DNA from: Magicicada septendecula
Lineage: Eukaryota; Arthropoda; Insecta; Hemiptera; Cicadidae
Assembly: GCA_034769895.1 (NCBI GenBank)
Contig: CM068372.1
Location: 434,265,958-434,329,957 of the forward strand
DNA: 64,000 bases
Direction of reading: 5' to 3'
In this document: positions 48,606 through 63,575 of the stretch, piece by piece
How the letters are laid out: each line of letters opens with the position of its first letter
Numbering within the stretch: position 1 is the first letter of the stretch
Notes under the pieces: model-generated
Databases searched by the model: none
Seen by the model: only the letters and a program-made list of their open reading frames with translations
What the model was told of the DNA's origin: nothing
Translations under genes and position numbers: made by a program

Positions 48606-51408
48606 CCTCTCTACATCAAAACTGGTGTTCTGAATAACATTGTTTTGTATATCACCTAATAACATAAATAAAAAATATTCTATAACATCGGAATGATATC
48701 TATTTTTAGATAGGGCATTCCTAAATTAAAATGAACAATAAAATAACAAATTATAACACTAATATTTCTTATGAATAATCCTTACTTATCTAATTACTAT
48801 ATGTAATAGGAACCTAACATCCTGGTTACATATAATGGTTAACATCTTTTACCACTTCAACATTAACAGTTTGTTTTGTAATTCCCCATTTTACAAGATT
48901 TATGCCCCCTCTTTAAGTATAACCCTGGCTATCTAAGTTATATTCCATTCTATGGAATGTTCATACAGCTTTAGTAGCTTTTTATTAGTAATATTACTAT
49001 TTCATTATCAAAGTAGACACTGTTCACAAAACTTAAAGTTTATTACTATGTACTGTAACTCATGCACCTTTTTAAAGTTTATTAGTTATAATTTGATCAC
49101 TTACACTTGTCTATGGTGAATTATTAATATATTTACTAGTCTTTTTCTAGTTTTTAACATGAAATATTCAACCATGGGGGGAACTGTGAAGATTTGTTTA
49201 TACAAACTCAACAATAACTTTTTGAATGCACTAATATTTAATACTACTAACACTTTTAGTTTTTTGTCAGTTTTACAGTGATATGGTTTTTTGGGGTGTT
49301 ATACTTTCTCTTTGGACATTCATTGATTTTGGGGTTCCTTCCCTATGGGGTTTTTGTTTTATATGGGTCGTCTCACTTCTTTCTTCTTTAGATTTGGTTA
49401 TTCTTCCTTCTTCTTTCTTCAGTAGCTTTAGTTTTTGATTTTTCTTCTTTCTTCTTTCTTCTTTCTTCTGTAGTTTTTATTTTGTTTATTCTTCCTTCTT
49501 CTTTCTTCAGTAGTAGTAGTTTTGGTTTATTCTTCTTTCTTCAGTAGTGTAGTTTTGGGTTATTCTTCTTTCTTCTTTCTTCTGTGATTTTAATTCTTCT
49601 TCTTTCTTCTGTAGTTTTTCGCTGTGTATGCCTTTGTTTCTTCTGGTCTGGTTTCCTTGTCGGGGTATATTAATTGCCTGCTTCTATCTTACCTGGGTAA
49701 TTTTGTTATTAACATTTTTAGTTTCCTGGGTTTTTAAATTTGTATTATATTATATTATTTGCAGAATTTTTCTTTATTTAACCTTTCTTGTGAATATACT
49801 ATTAAATAGTGCATTTTAATCGATTCTCATCTGGATATTCCATATATTAGAGCTTTATTAATGATCATTGAGTAATGTATTTGTGTGGATTATCTGTCAC
49901 GCTACAGATTGCTCTCTTCCAGAAGTGATTAGTTCAGATCATACTTAGTTTGTCTGAAGTAATTGCTTATGACATTATATTATAAATTATATTTCTTTAC
50001 TTCCTTCACATTTCTAAAATTTTTTCTTCTATATTTTTGAGCTGATCTATATTTCATTATTAACTGGATTCTTACTAATAGTAATAGTCATCTGAGGTTC
50101 GTTATTTTTTATTTTTCCATTTTCTTCTTAACTTGTTTCTTTATCCTTGGGATATTTATTCCCTAACACGTTAGCTGGGGCAGTGTCCAGAGGGGCTCTG
50201 TAGGCTTCACACTCTGCTGGCCATACTACGTCATTTATTGATAACAGAGGTAAATCATCTCTGATCAATACATAATAATACTGCTGGACTTATCTCAGAC
50301 AGTTATTAATAAAAATTATATAAGAATAGTCCACCTTATGACTATAAAAAAAAATTAAATATCTTTGGATATTTCACTTCGTATACGAACAGATCTATTA
50401 ATATTTCTATCTTAGTCAATTTCTATCTCAGTTATTTTTCTCAATGGTTTGCTCTGCTGGCATTTTATTTCTCCTTGTGGTTGGAAGCTGGTATAATATA
50501 ATTATCACTCATTATTCAGTGTAAAGTTTTTAATTCTCTGTCATTTTTTGACTGTTATTACAATCTCTTTCTGGTCATTGGTAGCATATATTTTGTATTA
50601 TATTTTTGTTCCTTTCTTAATTCTTGTGAATCGTTCCACTAGTATTATGTTTTTTCAATTACTCTTTTAATTGTCTTTCTTATAACTGACATTTATTATA
50701 TGATCATCTTTTTCTTATGGATTTATTTATATATAGTTTTTCCTTTCTTTTTCAAAATTTTATTCTGCTCTTGCTTTTTATACAAATGCACTCCTTAATT
50801 ATTAATTCCATATGTTTAATATCTCTGTTTATTTGACATAAAATTCTCATTAATTCTACTTCACAATAAGTTTATTCATTTAAATTGTATCAGTGGTTTG
50901 TACTGCCATTTCTTTATTCTTGAAAGTTTTTTCAGAATTGGTCCCATATATAATTGTTTGTAATGTGTTATCCAAATTCTTTTTCTCTTGTTCATTTCTA
51001 AAAGTTGTTTTTAAGATAAGGTAGTAAGTTGTTCTTACTTGGGTTTTGAATTTTTTAAAATTTAATTCAAAATTCATTTTCTTTTTGATTCATAAATGGT
51101 TTCCTAAATAATAGGTAGTAAGTTGTTCTTACTTCTTTTTTGAATTTAGATATTTAATAAATTCAATCTTTTTGATTCATATATTACTCATAATATTTTT
51201 TCATAAATATGGTTAACATACCATATTATTACCCTAAATATGGTATTAGCTCTCTTCTTTTCTTTACTTCAAATGTACTTCTTATTATTATTTTCCTTTT
51301 ATATACCCAGGTTGAAGATTTTTATTTGGGTGGACAGTTGCTCATAATTTCTTTTTCTTTGACATAGGTTTTTGACCGTTGTCGGTTCTCATGACATCCA
51401 TCTTTCCT
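48606..51408 (-). other. family A internal region without pol, unit 4
   Basis: Near-identical to unit 5; no pol. Confidence 0.6.
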
Positions 51409-53838
51409 TTACCATCTCATTATGTATCCGTCATCTAGCTTATCAGATCCGTACTTGTCTATGTTAACTTTGGAGTAATCATTTTCCTTCCTCTTGCTGG
51501 GATCCTTTTTAGGTTTTTGGCTCCCTTCTGCTTTAATGTGGTTGACTTGAGCAATTTGGGATCCTCCGTCGTTTTTTGGTTCGTTATGCAGTATTGAATG
51601 ACTAGGATATTCAGCGACTACTACCCAATTTTCATTCTCATTGTTATCCCGGTCAGGCCCGACCGGTAAACCTTCAGTAGTTGCTGACCGCTCCGTAAGA
51701 GAGTTAGATGGTTGATTTCGGTTCATGTTCCTTTCTGGGTCGTCTAAACTGTTACCCCGTCTGGGCAGGTTATATCTGGTATCCTCCCGTTCTCGACTTC
51801 TCCATCGATCCTCCTCCTCATGGAAACTGTTACTCCGTTGATGGTTATACCTGTTTTGGCTGTTTCCTTCTGCCCGTATAAAATTTACTTGGGGTCGGGA
51901 GAACCTGGTGTTGTTGTTATTATAATTAGGGTAACCCCTATTGTTATTGTCAAACCGCTCGGTGTTATTGGTAGGATTGGTGTTTCTTTGTCTATTTACA
52001 TAATTATTCGGGTAATAATTACCTCGATTACCGGAGAACCCGTTATTATTTCTGTTATTATTCGGGTTTATATTCCCGTGGTTATTATTGTTGTTGTTAC
52101 CATTCGTGGGGTGTTGATTATGGTAATTTGGATTATATCTATTTCCTTGGTACCCACTGTTGACCGGTTGACTATTATTGTTTGATGACGGATTATTTCG
52201 AACTTCTGGCCGCTCATTTCTTCTTCTGCTCTGCCTGTAATATTCTTCATTCTCATAGTTTTCCAATAGCTCCATCATCGCCTGTATGGTCTTTATCTGA
52301 CTGCCTCTTCGAGCTCTTATGACCTCTTCGTCGTAATGATAAGAAAGCTTGTTCACCAGGCATTCCTCTGGTATAGCTGGTTCCAGGTGCTTGGCCAGGC
52401 ACACCTTCCCAAGAAAGTACGCCGTCATGGTACTACCAAACTGAGTTCTGTATCGGCCATTGCAGATGTTGTCCCTTATTAAATTCTGGGTGGTCTCTGA
52501 CCAATATTTGGACTTGAACAAACCTTTAAACTGCTGATAATCGGTTATTTCGCTCCTGTTCGCCATCCACCAATTGTCCGTCATATCACGGAATGATTCA
52601 TCTAATAGTTCTCGACTATTGGACCATCGATTACTTCTATGTTTGGCCATATACTCCTCGATACGGGCCAAGAACTCCATTGGCTTCCTTTTATATTGGC
52701 GGAAGTTAAGCCATTCTCTGTTCTCGTTGATGGGGATATTAGTAAAGCTGGTTGGTCGGCTCCGAATTGTTTCCATGTCCTCCTGGTTCTGTCTCACTTG
52801 ACCAGTGATGTTAGTCATTGCTTCCTCCATTCCGTCGCATCTTTCCGTAATTCGAGTTCGTACCTTGCTGAGTTCTTCCTGGCTTTCCTTTCGGTTTTCT
52901 TCTGCCTTCTTGCGAGTAGATTCTTCAAGATTTGTGACCTTGGTGTTCACCACTTCCTTGAACTCTTGTACCTCCACTTCCGTCAGCTGACATCTTCCAT
53001 CAACTTCTCTTATCTGTTGATTTATAGTTATGGTTTCGTCTTCCAGCCTTTTGGTCATATATTTCTTATTCTCCTTGAGTTCCTTGTTCATTTCCTTTCT
53101 TAATAGTTCCATTCGTTCGTCTAATTTGTCTAAATTCTCCTGGTTCACTTCCCGTAACAGTTGGTTATCTTCTCTTAACTCTTCCCTTAATAGTTGATGA
53201 TCACTTTCGATTTTCTTATTGGTTTCTTCCATCTTTTCTTCCAGATTCTTCTTATTTTCTTCCATTTTCTTTTCCACCTTTTTACTGGTCTCCTCAATTC
53301 TTCTATTGGTGTCTTCAATCTTATGGCCTAACTCTTCCTTTGTGGACTGGTTGTCCTCCTTCAATTCTTCTAACCTTTTCCACATTTCTTCTTTCATCTT
53401 CTTACTGTTTTCTTCAAAGTCCTTTCTTAATTCTTCTTTTGTTTCTTGGTTGTCCTTCAATTCTTCTTTTAACGATTGGTTATCATTCTTCTACTCTTCT
53501 TTTGTTGCTTGGTTGTCCTTCTTCAATTCTTCTATGTTTTTATTTATATCATTCAAATCTTCCTTGGTGGACTGATTATTGTCATCCATTTTCTTGCTCA
53601 TTTGCATGAACATTTCCATTAATTTGTCCATTGTACTTCCTTCTGTAGTCCTAGACTTTTCCACTTCCTTGTCTTGGACATGGACGTCCCCTATTTGGGT
53701 GGGTATTTCGGGTTGTTTCTGTTCCACCCGTTCTATTATCTTTTCCACGTCCTCCACTGGTGTCGCCTCCTTATCATCCATATCGAGTTCTTTCTCGGCC
53801 TCCGCCGCTCTCTTCTTTGATGTGGCACGACGCTGCAT
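51409..53838 (-). pseudogene. family A gag, unit 4
   Basis: Protein-level identical to unit 5 as far as I can see, with the same single interruption; the most recently duplicated pair. Confidence 0.8.
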
Positions 53839-53947
53839 CTTCCCTGATTCCCTGGCTGGCTAACCGCTGCCAAGCTGAATTAGAAATTGCGCAAGTAATT
53901 ATAGCCTTTCAACCCCTAATTACAGCCCTTTAGTTGGACGCCAAATT

Positions 53948-56091
53948 TGTAATATTACCAAATATTACAAATATAAAAATAAATGTTGATGTATGCTAAT
54001 TGTGCTCTTCTGTCAGCCCCACTGTTTGGGCTAGACAATATTATAATAAAACATGAAATAATTAAAAGTGTGTATGTGTGTAGTGACGTTCCGCTCTGGG
54101 AAACGTCGATTTGGTAATGTTCCTGATCTTTGTTGTTATCAAATAAACTCGGTGTATATTGCTGTGGTAGCAATTTGAAATAAAATATAAATTTAAAATT
54201 TATATTTATAAAAAAAAATAAATTTTGAAGAAATGTTTTCGGTGTATTTATGTTCTTGAAATTTAGGAATAAATCGAGGTTGTTGATTGTAATTATAATT
54301 ATGTTGGTATTGTGTTTATTCTGGTAATAATTTTCCGTTCTGTAAATTTGTTAAACAGACAATCCAGTTAACTTCAAGTTTAGGCGAAAACGGCTCTCTT
54401 CTTCTTACTCTTGAAAGGTGATAGGTTCACCTATACTGCCTTTAAAGGTTATTTAGTTTTCTTGAGTAATTAGCTGTTATGTCCTTTTATAATAAAAAAC
54501 CAACTCCAAGTTACCAAAAAACAAACACAACGTTTATTAAACAAAAATAATAAAGTTGGTCGATTAATTAATCGAGGTTACAATGCCGTATCGACTCGCT
54601 CAGGGCCGGTCGATATTAGAAGTTTATATTCATATTATAAAAGTAGGTTCTTTGAACGGTTATTAATAAAAAAAAGCCAGAGAAGGTCAGGGACATGAAA
54701 GTATAACACTTACAATTCAAAAAATGTCTTAAATTTAAACAATACAATGGTAGTTATTAATAATAAAAGTTTATATATAATTTTATTCAAACCAGAATGC
54801 AGTCCACAGTCGTGTCTTATAGCGGTGATGATATTGGGTCAAAATGGCCGCCTGACGCATGCGCGTTGATAGCTTCTAATGTTGACGAAGTACTTGTTGG
54901 AATTAATATGTCCTTTCTTCGGTTAAATGTTCTTCGCAATTGTATATGATCTTCTGGGGTATAGTTTATTGTCACTGGTATATGATGGAATAGTTCACTT
55001 GGTGTAAAAATGTTGTTAAATGGGTATATCTACTGGTGTTTATGTGTGTCCGTTTAACCTCTAATTTTCACTTGGTATTTGGTGCGATTTCAGTGTTATT
55101 TCATTTAATTAGTTATATGTGATTCCGTTTATTGGTGTTATGTAGTTCATAGGTCAACTTCACCACTTCACAATAATTAAAATAGTTAAAAAATTTAATT
55201 TTATATAAAATGATTCCGAACTCTGTTATAACGTAACAGCCATTAAAGGTTGGTTCTGTCAAATATTCACATGAAGTGCTCTCTTCGAGGTATAATAATG
55301 AACTGTCTGGATTTCCTTCGTCTCATGAAAATCTTAGCCTATATAATATATCTCATACATTGTTTCAAATCATCTTAACTTCCGACACATTTTAAAACCG
55401 TACATTATGCTCATCAAGTAATTTCGTTATTAGTTAACTGTTTGAAATATTAAATACATATTCGTTTTCACTATTCTATTCTACTTATTTTGATAGTAAT
55501 TAAGTTAGTATTACAAAGTTTTATCTGAAAATTATATTTCTTATAATTTTTTGGGAGGTAGGCCTAACATTATACTTCCTGTCTTCTAAGTAAATAATAG
55601 CCATTTTCCCTAATATAATTATTATTCTATTAAATCTGAAATTGGTATAATTATCAATTCTCACTTATTTGACTGCAATTTAGTATATTAATAATGGTTT
55701 TTTAATACAATTCATTTGTATATGACTCCCCCTATGATAATGTCGGTGAATCTATTTCAGTTTTAACTGGTATTTTATTAGACCAATAAATAATTTTACT
55801 CATATAATGACCATATCTTTAGCAAGCCTTATTTACATAGTATTTCATATGTTGAGTTTATCTTGCCTAAATATTGTCAGGTTGACTGGCTTATAAGACT
55901 ATGTTTGTTAATTATTTGCAGTTTAAATTCATTATATTGCCTAGATTTGATGTGTGGCTATTTGCAAAAATGTTTTATTAATGTAGTTATTTTATGTCCT
56001 TCTCTGACTTCTGATTCTTATATATTTGATTAAAAATTAGTTCTTTAACTGGTATAACAGTAATTATTGATTATATAATTAACATATAACA
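53948..56091 (-). repeat. family A LTR 5
   Basis: 2144 bp, near-identical to LTR 4. Confidence 0.8.
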
Positions 56092-58894
56092 CCTCTCTAC
56101 ATCAAAACTGGTGTTCTGAATAACATTGTTTTGTATATCACCTAATAACATAAATAAAAAATATTCTATAACATCGGAATGATATCTATTTTTAGATAGG
56201 GCATTCCTAAATTAAAATGAACAATAAAATAACAAATTATAACACTAATATTTCTTATGAATAATCCTTACTTATCTAATTACTATATGTAATAGGAACC
56301 TAACATCCTGGTTACATATAATGGTTAACATCTTTTACCACTTCAACATTAACAGTTTGTTTTGTAATTCCCCATTTTACAAGATTTATGCCCCCTCTTT
56401 AAGTATAACCCTGGCTATCTAAGTTATATTCCATTCTATGGAATGTTCATACAGCTTTAGTAGCTTTTTATTAGTAATATTACTATTTCATTATCAAAGT
56501 AGACACTGTTCACAAAACTTAAAGTTTATTACTATGTACTGTAACTCATGCACCTTTTTAAAGTTTATTAGTTATAATTTGATCACTTACACTTGTCTAT
56601 GGTGAATTATTAATATATTTACTAGTCTTTTTCTAGTTTTTAACATGAAATATTCAACCATGGGGGGAACTGTGAAGATTTGTTTATACAAACTCAACAA
56701 TAACTTTTTGAATGCACTAATATTTAATACTACTAACACTTTTAGTTTTTTGTCAGTTTTACAGTGATATGGTTTTTTGGGGTGTTATACTTTCTCTTTG
56801 GACATTCATTGATTTTGGGGTTCCTTCCCTATGGGGTTTTTGTTTTATATGGGTCGTCTCACTTCTTTCTTCTTTAAATTTGGTTATTCTTCCTTCTTCT
56901 TTCTTCAGTAGCTTTAGTTTTTGATTTTTCTTCTTTCTTCTTTCTTCTTTCTTCTGTAGTTTTTATTTTGTTTATTCTTCCTTCTTCTTTCTTCAGTAGT
57001 AGTAGTTTTGGTTTATTCTTCTTTCTTCAGTAGTGTAGTTTTGGGTTATTCTTCTTTCTTCTTTCTTCTGTGATTTTAATTCTTCTTCTTTCTTCTGTAG
57101 TTTTTCGCTGTGTATGCCTTTGTTTCTTCTGGTCTGGTTTCCTTGTCGGGGTATATTAATTGCCTGCTTCTATCTTACCTGGGTAATTTTGTTATTAACA
57201 TTTTTAGTTTCCTGGGTTTTTAAATTTGTATTATATTATATTATTTGCAGAATTTTTCTTTATTTAACCTTTCTTGTGAATATACTATTAAATAGTGCAT
57301 TTTAATCGATTCTCATCTGGATATTCCATATATTAGAGCTTTATTAATGATCATTGAGTAATGTATTTGTGTGGATTATCTGTCACGCTACAGATTGCTC
57401 TCTTCCAGAAGTGATTAGTTCAGATCATACTTAGTTTGTCTGAAGTAATTGCTTATGACATTATATTATAAATTATATTTCTTTACTTCCTTCACATTTC
57501 TAAAATTTTTTCTTCTATATTTTTGAGCTGATCTATATTTCATTATTAACTGGATTCTTACTAATAGTAATAGTCATCTGAGGTTCGTTATTTTTTATTT
57601 TTCCATTTTCTTCTTAACTTGTTTCTTTATCCTTGGGATATTTATTCCCTAACACGTTAGCTGGGGCAGTGTCCAGAGGGGCTCTGTAGGCTTCACACTC
57701 TGCTGGCCATACTACGTCATTTATTGATAACAGAGGTAAATCATCTCTGATCAATACATAATAATACTGCTGGACTTATCTCAGACAGTTATTAATAAAA
57801 ATTATATAAGAATAGTCCACCTTATGACTATAAAAAAAAATTAAATATCTTTGGATATTTCACTTCGTATACGAACAGATCTATTAATATTTCTATCTTA
57901 GTCAATTTCTATCTCAGTTATTTTTCTCAATGGTTAGCTCTGCTGGCATTTTATTTCTCCTTGTGGTTGGAAGCTGGTATAATATAATTATCACTCATTA
58001 TTCAGTGTAAAGTTTTTAATTCTCTGTCATTTTTTGACTGTTATTACAATCTCTTTCTGGTCATTGGTAGCATATATTTTGTATTATATTTTTGTTCCTT
58101 TCTTAATTCTTGTGAATCGTTCCACTAGTATTATGTTTTTTCAATTACTCTTTTAATTGTCTTTCTTATAACTGACATTTATTATATGATCATCTTTTTC
58201 TTATGGATTTATTTATATATAGTTTTTCCTTTCTTTTTCAAAATTTTATTCTGCTCTTGCTTTTTATACAAATGCACTCCTTAATTATTAATTCCATATG
58301 TTTAATATCTCTGTTTATTTGACATAAAATTCTCATTAATTCTACTTCACAATAAGTTTATTCATTTAAATTGTATCAGTGGTTTGTACTGCCATTTCTT
58401 TATTCTTGAAAGTTTTTTCAGAATTGGTCCCATATATAATTGTTTGTAATGTGTTATCCAAATTCTTTTTCTCTTGTTCATTTCTAAAAGTTGTTTTTAA
58501 GATAAGGTAGTAAGTTGTTCTTACTTGGGTTTTGAATTTTTTAAAATTTAATTCAAAATTCATTTTCTTTTTGATTCATAAATGGTTTCCTAAATAATAG
58601 GTAGTAAGTTGTTCTTACTTCTTTTTTGAATTTAGATATTTAATAAATTCAATCTTTTTGATTCATATATTACTCATAATATTTTTTCATAAATATGGTT
58701 AACATACCATATTATTACCCTAAATATGGTATTAGCTCTCTTCTTTTCTTTACTTCAAATGTACTTCTTATTATTATTTTCCTTTTATATACCCAGGTTG
58801 AAGATTTTTATTTGGGTGGACAGTTGCTCATAATTTCTTTTTCTTTGACATAGGTTTTTGACCGTTGTCGGTTCTCATGACATCCATCTTTCCT
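56092..58894 (-). other. family A internal region without pol, unit 5
   Basis: As in unit 4, with a few private substitutions; no pol. Confidence 0.6.
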
Positions 58895-61324
58895 TTACCA
58901 TCTCATTATGTATCCGTCATCTAGCTTATCAGATCCGTACTTGTCTATGTTAACTTTGGAGTAATCATTTTCCTTCCTCTTGCTGGGATCCTTTTTAGGT
59001 TTTTGGCTCCCTTCTGCTTTAATGTGGTTGACTTGAGCAATTTGGGATCCTCCGTCGTTTTTTGGTTCGTTATGCAGTATTGAATGACTAGGATATTCAG
59101 CGACTACTACCCAATTTTCATTCTCATTGTTATCCCGGTCAGGCCCGACCGGTAAACCTTCAGTAGTTGCTGACCGCTCCGTAAGAGAGTTAGATGGTTG
59201 ATTTCGGTTCATGTTCCTTTCTGGGTCGTCTAAACTGTTACCCCGTCTGGGCAGGTTATATCTGGTATCCTCCCGTTCTCGACTTCTCCATCGATCCTCC
59301 TCCTCATGGAAACTGTTACTCCGTTGATGGTTATACCTGTTTTGGCTGTTTCCTTCTGCCCGTATAAAATTTACTTGGGGTCGGGAGAACCTGGTGTTGT
59401 TGTTATTATAATTAGGGTAACCCCTATTGTTATTGTCAAACCGCTCGGTGTTATTGGTAGGATTGGTGTTTCTTTGTCTATTTACATAATTATTCGGGTA
59501 ATAATTACCTCGATTACCGGAGAACCCGTTATTATTTCTGTTATTATTCGGGTTTATATTCCCGTGGTTATTATTGTTGTTGTTACCATTCGTGGGGTGT
59601 TGATTATGGTAATTTGGATTATATCTATTTCCTTGGTACCCACTGTTGACCGGTTGACTATTATTGTTTGATGACGGATTATTTCGAACTTCTGGCCGCT
59701 CATTTCTTCTTCTGCTCTGCCTGTAATATTCTTCATTCTCATAGTTTTCCAATAGCTCCATCATCGCCTGTATGGTCTTTATCTGACTGCCTCTTCGAGC
59801 TCTTATGACCTCTTCGTCGTAATGATAAGAAAGCTTGTTCACCAGGCATTCCTCTGGTATAGCTGGTTCCAGGTGCTTGGCCAGGCACACCTTCCCAAGA
59901 AAGTACGCCGTCATGGTACTACCAAACTGAGTTCTGTATCGGCCATTGCAGATGTTGTCCCTTATTAAATTCTGGGTGGTCTCTGACCAATATTTGGACT
60001 TGAACAAACCTTTAAACTGCTGATAATCGGTTATTTCGCTCCTGTTCGCCATCCACCAATTGTCCGTCATATCACGGAATGATTCATCTAATAGTTCTCG
60101 ACTATTGGACCATCGATTACTTCTATGTTTGGCCATATACTCCTCGATACGGGCCAAGAACTCCATTGGCTTCCTTTTATATTGGCGGAAGTTAAGCCAT
60201 TCTCTGTTCTCGTTGATGGGGATATTAGTAAAGCTGGTTGGTCGGCTCCGAATTGTTTCCATGTCCTCCTGGTTCTGTCTCACTTGACCAGTGATGTTAG
60301 TCATTGCTTCCTCCATTCCGTCGCATCTTTCCGTAATTCGAGTTCGTACCTTGCTGAGTTCTTCCTGGCTTTCCTTTCGGTTTTCTTCTGCCTTCTTGCG
60401 AGTAGATTCTTCAAGATTTGTGACCTTGGTGTTCACCACTTCCTTGAACTCTTGTACCTCCACTTCCGTCAGCTGACATCTTCCATCAACTTCTCTTATC
60501 TGTTGATTTATAGTTATGGTTTCGTCTTCCAGCCTTTTGGTCATATATTTCTTATTCTCCTTGAGTTCCTTGTTCATTTCCTTTCTTAATAGTTCCATTC
60601 GTTCGTCTAATTTGTCTAAATTCTCCTGGTTCACTTCCCGTAACAGTTGGTTATCTTCTCTTAACTCTTCCCTTAATAGTTGATGATCACTTTCGATTTT
60701 CTTATTGGTTTCTTCCATCTTTTCTTCCAGATTCTTCTTATTTTCTTCCATTTTCTTTTCCACCTTTTTACTGGTCTCCTCAATTCTTCTATTGGTGTCT
60801 TCAATCTTATGGCCTAACTCTTCCTTTGTGGACTGGTTGTCCTCCTTCAATTCTTCTAACCTTTTCCACATTTCTTCTTTCATCTTCTTACTGTTTTCTT
60901 CAAAGTCCTTTCTTAATTCTTCTTTTGTTTCTTGGTTGTCCTTCAATTCTTCTTTTAACGATTGGTTATCATTCTTCTACTCTTCTTTTGTTGCTTGGTT
61001 GTCCTTCTTCAATTCTTCTATGTTTTTATTTATATCATTCAAATCTTCCTTGGTGGACTGATTATTGTCATCCATTTTCTTGCTCATTTGCATGAACATT
61101 TCCATTAATTTGTCCATTGTACTTCCTTCTGTAGTCCTAGACTTTTCCACTTCCTTGTCTTGGACATGGACGTCCCCTATTTGGGTGGGTATTTCGGGTT
61201 GTTTCTGTTCCACCCGTTCTATTATCTTTTCCACGTCCTCCACTGGTGTCGCCTCCTTATCATCCATATCGAGTTCTTTCTCGGCCTCCGCCGCTCTCTT
61301 CTTTGATGTGGCACGACGCTGCAT
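58895..61324 (-). pseudogene. family A gag, unit 5
   Basis: Same as unit 4, with the same single interruption. Confidence 0.8.
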
Positions 61325-61433
61325 CTTCCCTGATTCCCTGGCTGGCTAACCGCTGCCAAGCTGAATTAGAAATTGCGCAAGTAATTATAGCCTTTCAACC
61401 CCTAATTACAGCCCTTTAGTTGGACGCCAAATT

Positions 61434-63575
61434 TGTAATATTACCAAATATTACAAATATAAAAATAAATGTTGATGTATGCTAATTGTGCTCTTCTGTC
61501 AGCCCCACTGTTTGGGCTAGACAATATTATAATAAAACATGAAATAATTAAAAGTGTGTATGTGTGTAGTGACGTTCCGCTCTGGGAAACGTCGATTTGG
61601 TAATGTTCCTGATCTTTGTTGTTATCAAATAAACTCGGTGTATATTGCTGTGGTAGCAATTTGAAATAAAATATAAATTTAAAATTTATATTTATAAAAA
61701 AAAATAAATTTTGAAGAAATGTTTTCGGTGTATTTATGTTCTTGAAATTTAGGAATAAATCGAGGTTGTTGATTGTAATTATAATTATGTTGGTATTGTG
61801 TTTATTCTGGTAATAATTTTCCGTTCTGTAAATTTGTTAAACAGACAATCCAGTTAACTTCAAGTTTAGGCGAAAACGGCTCTCTTCTTCTTACTCTTGA
61901 AAGGTGATAGGTTCACCTATACTGCCTTTAAAGGTTATTTAGTTTTCTTGAGTAATTAGCTGTTATGTCCTTTTATAATAAAAAACCAACTCCAAGTTAC
62001 CAAAAAACAAACACAACGTTTATTAAACAAAAATAATAAAGTTGGTCGATTAATTAATCGAGGTTACAATGCCGTATCGACTCGCTCAGGGCCGGTCGAT
62101 ATTAGAAGTTTATATTCATATTATAAAAGTAGGTTCTTTGAACGGTTATTAATAAAAAAAAGCCAGAGAAGGTCAGGGACATGAAAGTATAACACTTACA
62201 ATTCAAAAAATGTCTTAAATTTAAACAATACAATGGTAGTTATTAATAATAAAAGTTTATATATAATTTTATTCAAACCAGAATGCAGTCCACAGTCGTG
62301 TCTTATAGCGGTGATGATATTGGGTCAAAATGGCCGCCTGACGCATGCGCGTTGATAGCTTCTAATGTTGACGAAGTACTTGTTGGAATTAATATGTCCT
62401 TTCTTCGGTTAAATGTTCTTCGCAATTGTATATGATCTTCTGGGGTATAGTTTATTGTCACTGGTATATGATGGAATAGTTCACTTGGTGTAAAAATGTT
62501 GTTAAATGGGTATATCTACTGGTGTTTATGTGTGTCCGTTTAACCTCTAATTTTCACTTGGTATTTGGTGCGATTTCAGTGTTATTTCATTTAATTAGTT
62601 ATATGTGATTCCGTTTATTGGTGTTATGTAGTTCATAGGTCAACTTCACCACTTCACAATAATTAAAATAGTTAAAAAATTTAATTTTATATAAAATGAT
62701 TCCGAACTCTGTTATAACGTAACAGCCATTAAAGGTTGGTTCTGTCAAATATTCACATGAAGTGCTCTCTTCGAGGTATAATAATGAACTGTCTGGATTT
62801 CCTTCGTCTCATGAAAATCTTAGCCTATATAATATATCTCATACATTGTTTCAAATCATCTTAACTTCCGACACATTTTAAAACCGTACATTATGCTCAT
62901 CAAGTAATTTCGTTATTAGTTAACTGTTTGAAATATTAAATACATATTCGTTTTCACTATTCTATTCTACTTATTTTGATAGTAATTAAGTTAGTATTAC
63001 AAAGTTTTATCTGAAAATTATTTCTTATAATTTTTTGGGAGGTAGGCCTAACATTATACTTCCTGTCTTCTAAGTAAATAATAGCCATTTTCCCTAATAT
63101 AATTATTATTCTATTAAATCTGAAATTGGTATAATTATCAATTCTCACTTATTTGATTGCAATTTAGTATATTAATAATGGTTTTTTAATACAATTCATT
63201 TGTATATGACTCCCCCTATGATAATGTCAGTGAATCTATTTCAGTTTTAACTGGTATTTTATTAGACCAATAAATAATTTTACTCATATAATGACCATAT
63301 CTTTAGCAAGCCTTATTTACATAGTATTTCATATGTTGAGTTTATCTTGCCTAAATATTGTCAGGTTGACTGGCTTATAAGACTATGTTTGTTAATTATT
63401 TGCAGTTTAAATTCATTATATAGCCTAGATTTGATGTGTGGCTATTTGCAAAAATGTTTTATTAATGTAGTTATTTTATGTCCTTCTCTGACTTCTGATT
63501 CTTATATATTTGATTAAAAATTAGTTCTTTAACTGGTATAACAGTAATTATTGATTATATAATTAACATATAACA
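61434..63575 (-). repeat. family A LTR 6
   Basis: 2142 bp. It shares some variants with LTR 1 rather than LTRs 2-5 (for example GATTGCAATTT and GTCAGTGAAT), while other positions group it with LTRs 3-5. That mosaic fits recombination between LTRs. It is followed by the polypurine tract and about 60 bp of internal sequence before the Penelope-like element. Confidence 0.8.
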
